Shown here piece after piece: positions 13,325-14,947 of a DNA stretch of 14,947 bases (within the stretch, counting starts at the first letter, position 1; every line of letters begins with the position of its first letter). A program made the translations under genes and the position numbers. A model generated the notes under the pieces. The model saw nothing but the letters and a program-made list of their open reading frames with translations. It was not told the origin of the DNA and did no database searches. Source of the DNA: JBBSMX01 sp038232935 (GTDB lineage Bacteria; Bacteroidota; Rhodothermia; Rhodothermales; JANQRZ01); NCBI GenBank assembly GCA_038232935.1, contig JBBSMX010000104.1, positions 1 to 14,947 of the forward strand, in the 5' to 3' direction.

Positions 13325-14947
13325 TTAGAAGATGGGGACGCCGTACCCGGCGCGGCCTTTGGGGCAGGCGGCGTTGAAATCCGGGTTGTAGGTCTGAAAG
13401 TACGTGCGGGCCGCTTCCGCATCGGGCAGCGTCGTGCTCGCGTCTCGCACGACGTCGTAGACGTACACGTGCTCGCCATACGGGTAGCGGGTGTAGATCC
13501 CCTCTCCGAGACCGTCCGCATAGATCGACGTGGAGAGGCCCTCCTCCTCCACCTTCGTCGTGCGCGCGATCACGTCGGCCTGGAGTTCATAGTCGCGGTA
13601 GTGCATCAGGAGAGCGCCCTCCAGGTCCCAGTTCGACTCGAAGACGACGGCTGGCCCGACGTAGGGACAAATCCCGTCGAGGAGCATGGTACTCCCAGTC
13701 GGGAGCGTCGGGAAGTGATCGTAGATCGCGGCCAGAACGCGCTGCTCCTGCTCGTACGCCTCGATCCAGAACGACGCAATCGTGGTCGTGAGGATGAACC
13801 CGCTCGCAGCCAGGAATGCGATGAGCGCGGCGAAACATCGCCGCCGTCCATCCGACGATGGGAGCAAAGAACTGAGGAGGCCTGCCGCCGCCACGAAACA
13901 GAGCGCGACCCCGACGCTCCCCGCCATCGCCACCCGATTCGCGATCCCGGTCGCCGTGGCAAAGGCGTTGTAGTTCGTGAGGAAGATCGCGTACCCCAAT
14001 CCAAACACGACGAGCCCAAGAACGCCGCCGACGATCATCATCCGCCGGTCGCCGAGGTTGGCCCCCTCCTGCCACGCGATGCGATTCAGGTAAAAGAAGA
14101 CGGCGAGGCCGAGCGCGAGGCCGAGCGCGAACGTCGGACCGTCAAAGTAGTGCTGGGCGACATCCCAGAGCCGGAGAGGAAGCTCCAGGCCATACTCCAC
14201 GAAGCCGACGCGCACGTTCCCCCTCATCAGTCCATAGAACCATTTGAGGTGCCAGACCGGATCGTCTGCCCCGAAGTCCGCACGGGAGGTCGTCGCCACC
14301 TTGAACACGGCGACAACCGCGAGAGCGAGGGCGTTGGGGAGCGCTGCCGCAGCGAGCGCTTTGAGGCTGGTCCGGTGCGAAGTCGGCGCACTCCGCCGCC
14401 GCTCCACGTACCAGATGACGAGGGGATTGACGACGAGAATCGGCAGGACGAGCTCATAGGCGAGCGCGCTACCCACCAAGGCCAAGAGGGCTAGGGGCTT
14501 CCAGACGGCGTACCGGCAGCCTAGCGTCGTCCCGGCCCGCAGGTCGGCATAGAGGCTGAGGAAATAGAGCGTCATGCTCAGCCCGATTTGAAACGCGGCC
14601 ATCCACAGCTTATTCGTCGAGTAGTGCGGAAGGAGGGCGTAGACGAGCGGCACTGCGAGCGCGAGCACGCGCGACGCGCCGACGCGCCGGAGGACGAGGT
14701 AGAACAGCACCGCGCCTGCTGCCAACACGAGCGTATTGACGATGTGATAGCCCAGCGGGTCGGCACCGAACGCTTTGTAGAGCGCGGCGAGGTAAAGAAA
14801 CTGTACCGGCCGCATCTGGACGAGCGGGCCGAAGATGGCGCGGTAGATTCCGAGGTACGACGCATCCTCCGACGCACTTGCGTACCCGAGCACGCTCCAG
14901 TCGTCGCTGTAGAAACCGAGCGATGGCAGGTACAGCGCCGACGCCAG
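13325..14947 (-). CDS. GT-C-type polytopic membrane glycosyltransferase-like protein, N-terminus beyond window
   Basis: The frame is open to the window edge; 540 residues are visible, starting LASALYLPSLGFYSDDWSVL. A GTG at 14893 exists, but the in-frame upstream GFYSDDW is a typical first extracytoplasmic loop with the acidic pair of GT-C enzymes (PMT/ArnT/GtrV style), so the true start is outside. About nine to ten hydrophobic helices follow (for example TLVLAAGAVLFYLVL, MMIVGGVLGLVVFGLGYAI, AALIAFLAASGFILTTTIA), then a soluble C-terminal region of about 150 residues with YSTN- and DGICPYVGP-type segments, expected outside the cytoplasmic membrane. Such proteins take a sugar from a polyprenyl-phosphate carrier and attach it to lipid A, O-antigen, polymers or proteins. 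The GT2 partner that would charge the carrier is encoded next, 23 nt downstream. The acceptor cannot be told. A weaker alternative is a non-enzymatic membrane protein of an O-antigen cluster. Confidence 0.8.
   Translation of the reverse strand: MASALYLPSLGFYSDDWSVLGYASASEDASYLGIYRAIFGPLVQMRPVQFLYLAALYKAFGADPLGYHIVNTLVLAAGAVLFYLVLRRVGASRVLALAVPLVYALLPHYSTNKLWMAAFQIGLSMTLYFLSLYADLRAGTTLGCRYAVWKPLALLALVGSALAYELVLPILVVNPLVIWYVERRRSAPTSHRTSLKALAAAALPNALALAVVAVFKVATTSRADFGADDPVWHLKWFYGLMRGNVRVGFVEYGLELPLRLWDVAQHYFDGPTFALGLALGLAVFFYLNRIAWQEGANLGDRRMMIVGGVLGLVVFGLGYAIFLTNYNAFATATGIANRVAMAGSVGVALCFVAAAGLLSSLLPSSDGRRRCFAALIAFLAASGFILTTTIASFWIEAYEQEQRVLAAIYDHFPTLPTGSTMLLDGICPYVGPAVVFESNWDLEGALLMHYRDYELQADVIARTTKVEEEGLSTSIYADGLGEGIYTRYPYGEHVYVYDVVRDASTTLPDAEAARTYFQTYNPDFNAACPKGRAGYGVPIF

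Noticed and set aside
13307..14494. 395-codon open frame on the plus strand opposite the GT-C gene
   Set aside because: Charged, low-complexity Arg/Glu/Asp/His composition without domain character; the minus strand encodes regular membrane helices.
1..14947. CRISPR arrays, tRNA or rRNA genes, transposases
   Set aside because: No repeat-spacer pattern, no cloverleaf or rRNA-like stretch and no transposase or integrase motif was found on either strand by reading.

Overview
The window is GC-rich, densely coded bacterial DNA. A large secreted protein ends in a type IX secretion (T9SS) C-terminal sorting domain, which points to the Bacteroidota/Rhodothermota. The long plant/cyanobacteria-like IspH, the high GC content and the lack of obvious Shine-Dalgarno sequences would fit a Rhodothermales-type organism. 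That placement is an inference from protein style, not from a marker gene.

Layout. (1) 1-981: 3' part of a class V aminotransferase. (2) 1065-2953: a promoter-like element, a 27-codon leader ORF with four Asn codons in seven (core YNLNANPNP), mutually exclusive hairpins, a strong intrinsic terminator ending 19 nt before the next ATG, then asnB (glutamine-hydrolysing asparagine synthetase). This has every part of a ribosome-mediated transcription attenuator sensing asparaginyl-tRNA, and is the most striking thing in the window. (3) 3040-4170: tgt, same strand, 86 nt after asnB, encoding the tRNA-guanine transglycosylase whose substrates include tRNA-Asn; all four usual zinc ligands are replaced. 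(4) 4238-7480, minus strand: a 1080-residue secreted surface protein with a lamin-tail-like start, Calx-beta, DUF4397 repeats, an OB-like domain and a T9SS tail. It converges on tgt with a hairpin terminator between, and diverges from ispH across a 265-nt spacer holding a perfect 15-nt palindrome.

(5) 7746-12206: ispH, a SAM methyltransferase, an M20 metallopeptidase and a lipoprotein with a phosphodiester-glycosidase (NAGPA/DUF2233)-like fold, all on the plus strand and probably one transcription unit. The two spacers ispH/methyltransferase and methyltransferase/M20 are built from period-8 and period-7 mini-repeats with dyad symmetry that overlap the stop of the upstream gene. The lipoprotein gene overlaps the M20 stop codon (ATGA). 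(6) 12221-12322: a second copy of the last 102 nt of the M20 gene, 29 identical codons' worth of protein but with six synonymous changes, lying past the lipoprotein gene. This is a recombination scar marking the lipoprotein gene as an insertion or the remnant of a deleted paralogue.

(7) 12291-14947, minus strand: a GT-C-type polytopic membrane protein (cut by the window edge) followed by a GT2 polyprenyl-phosphate glycosyltransferase with two C-terminal membrane helices. This pair would make a lipid-linked sugar and transfer it on the outer face of the membrane. The GT2 3' end overlaps the M20 remnant on the opposite strand.
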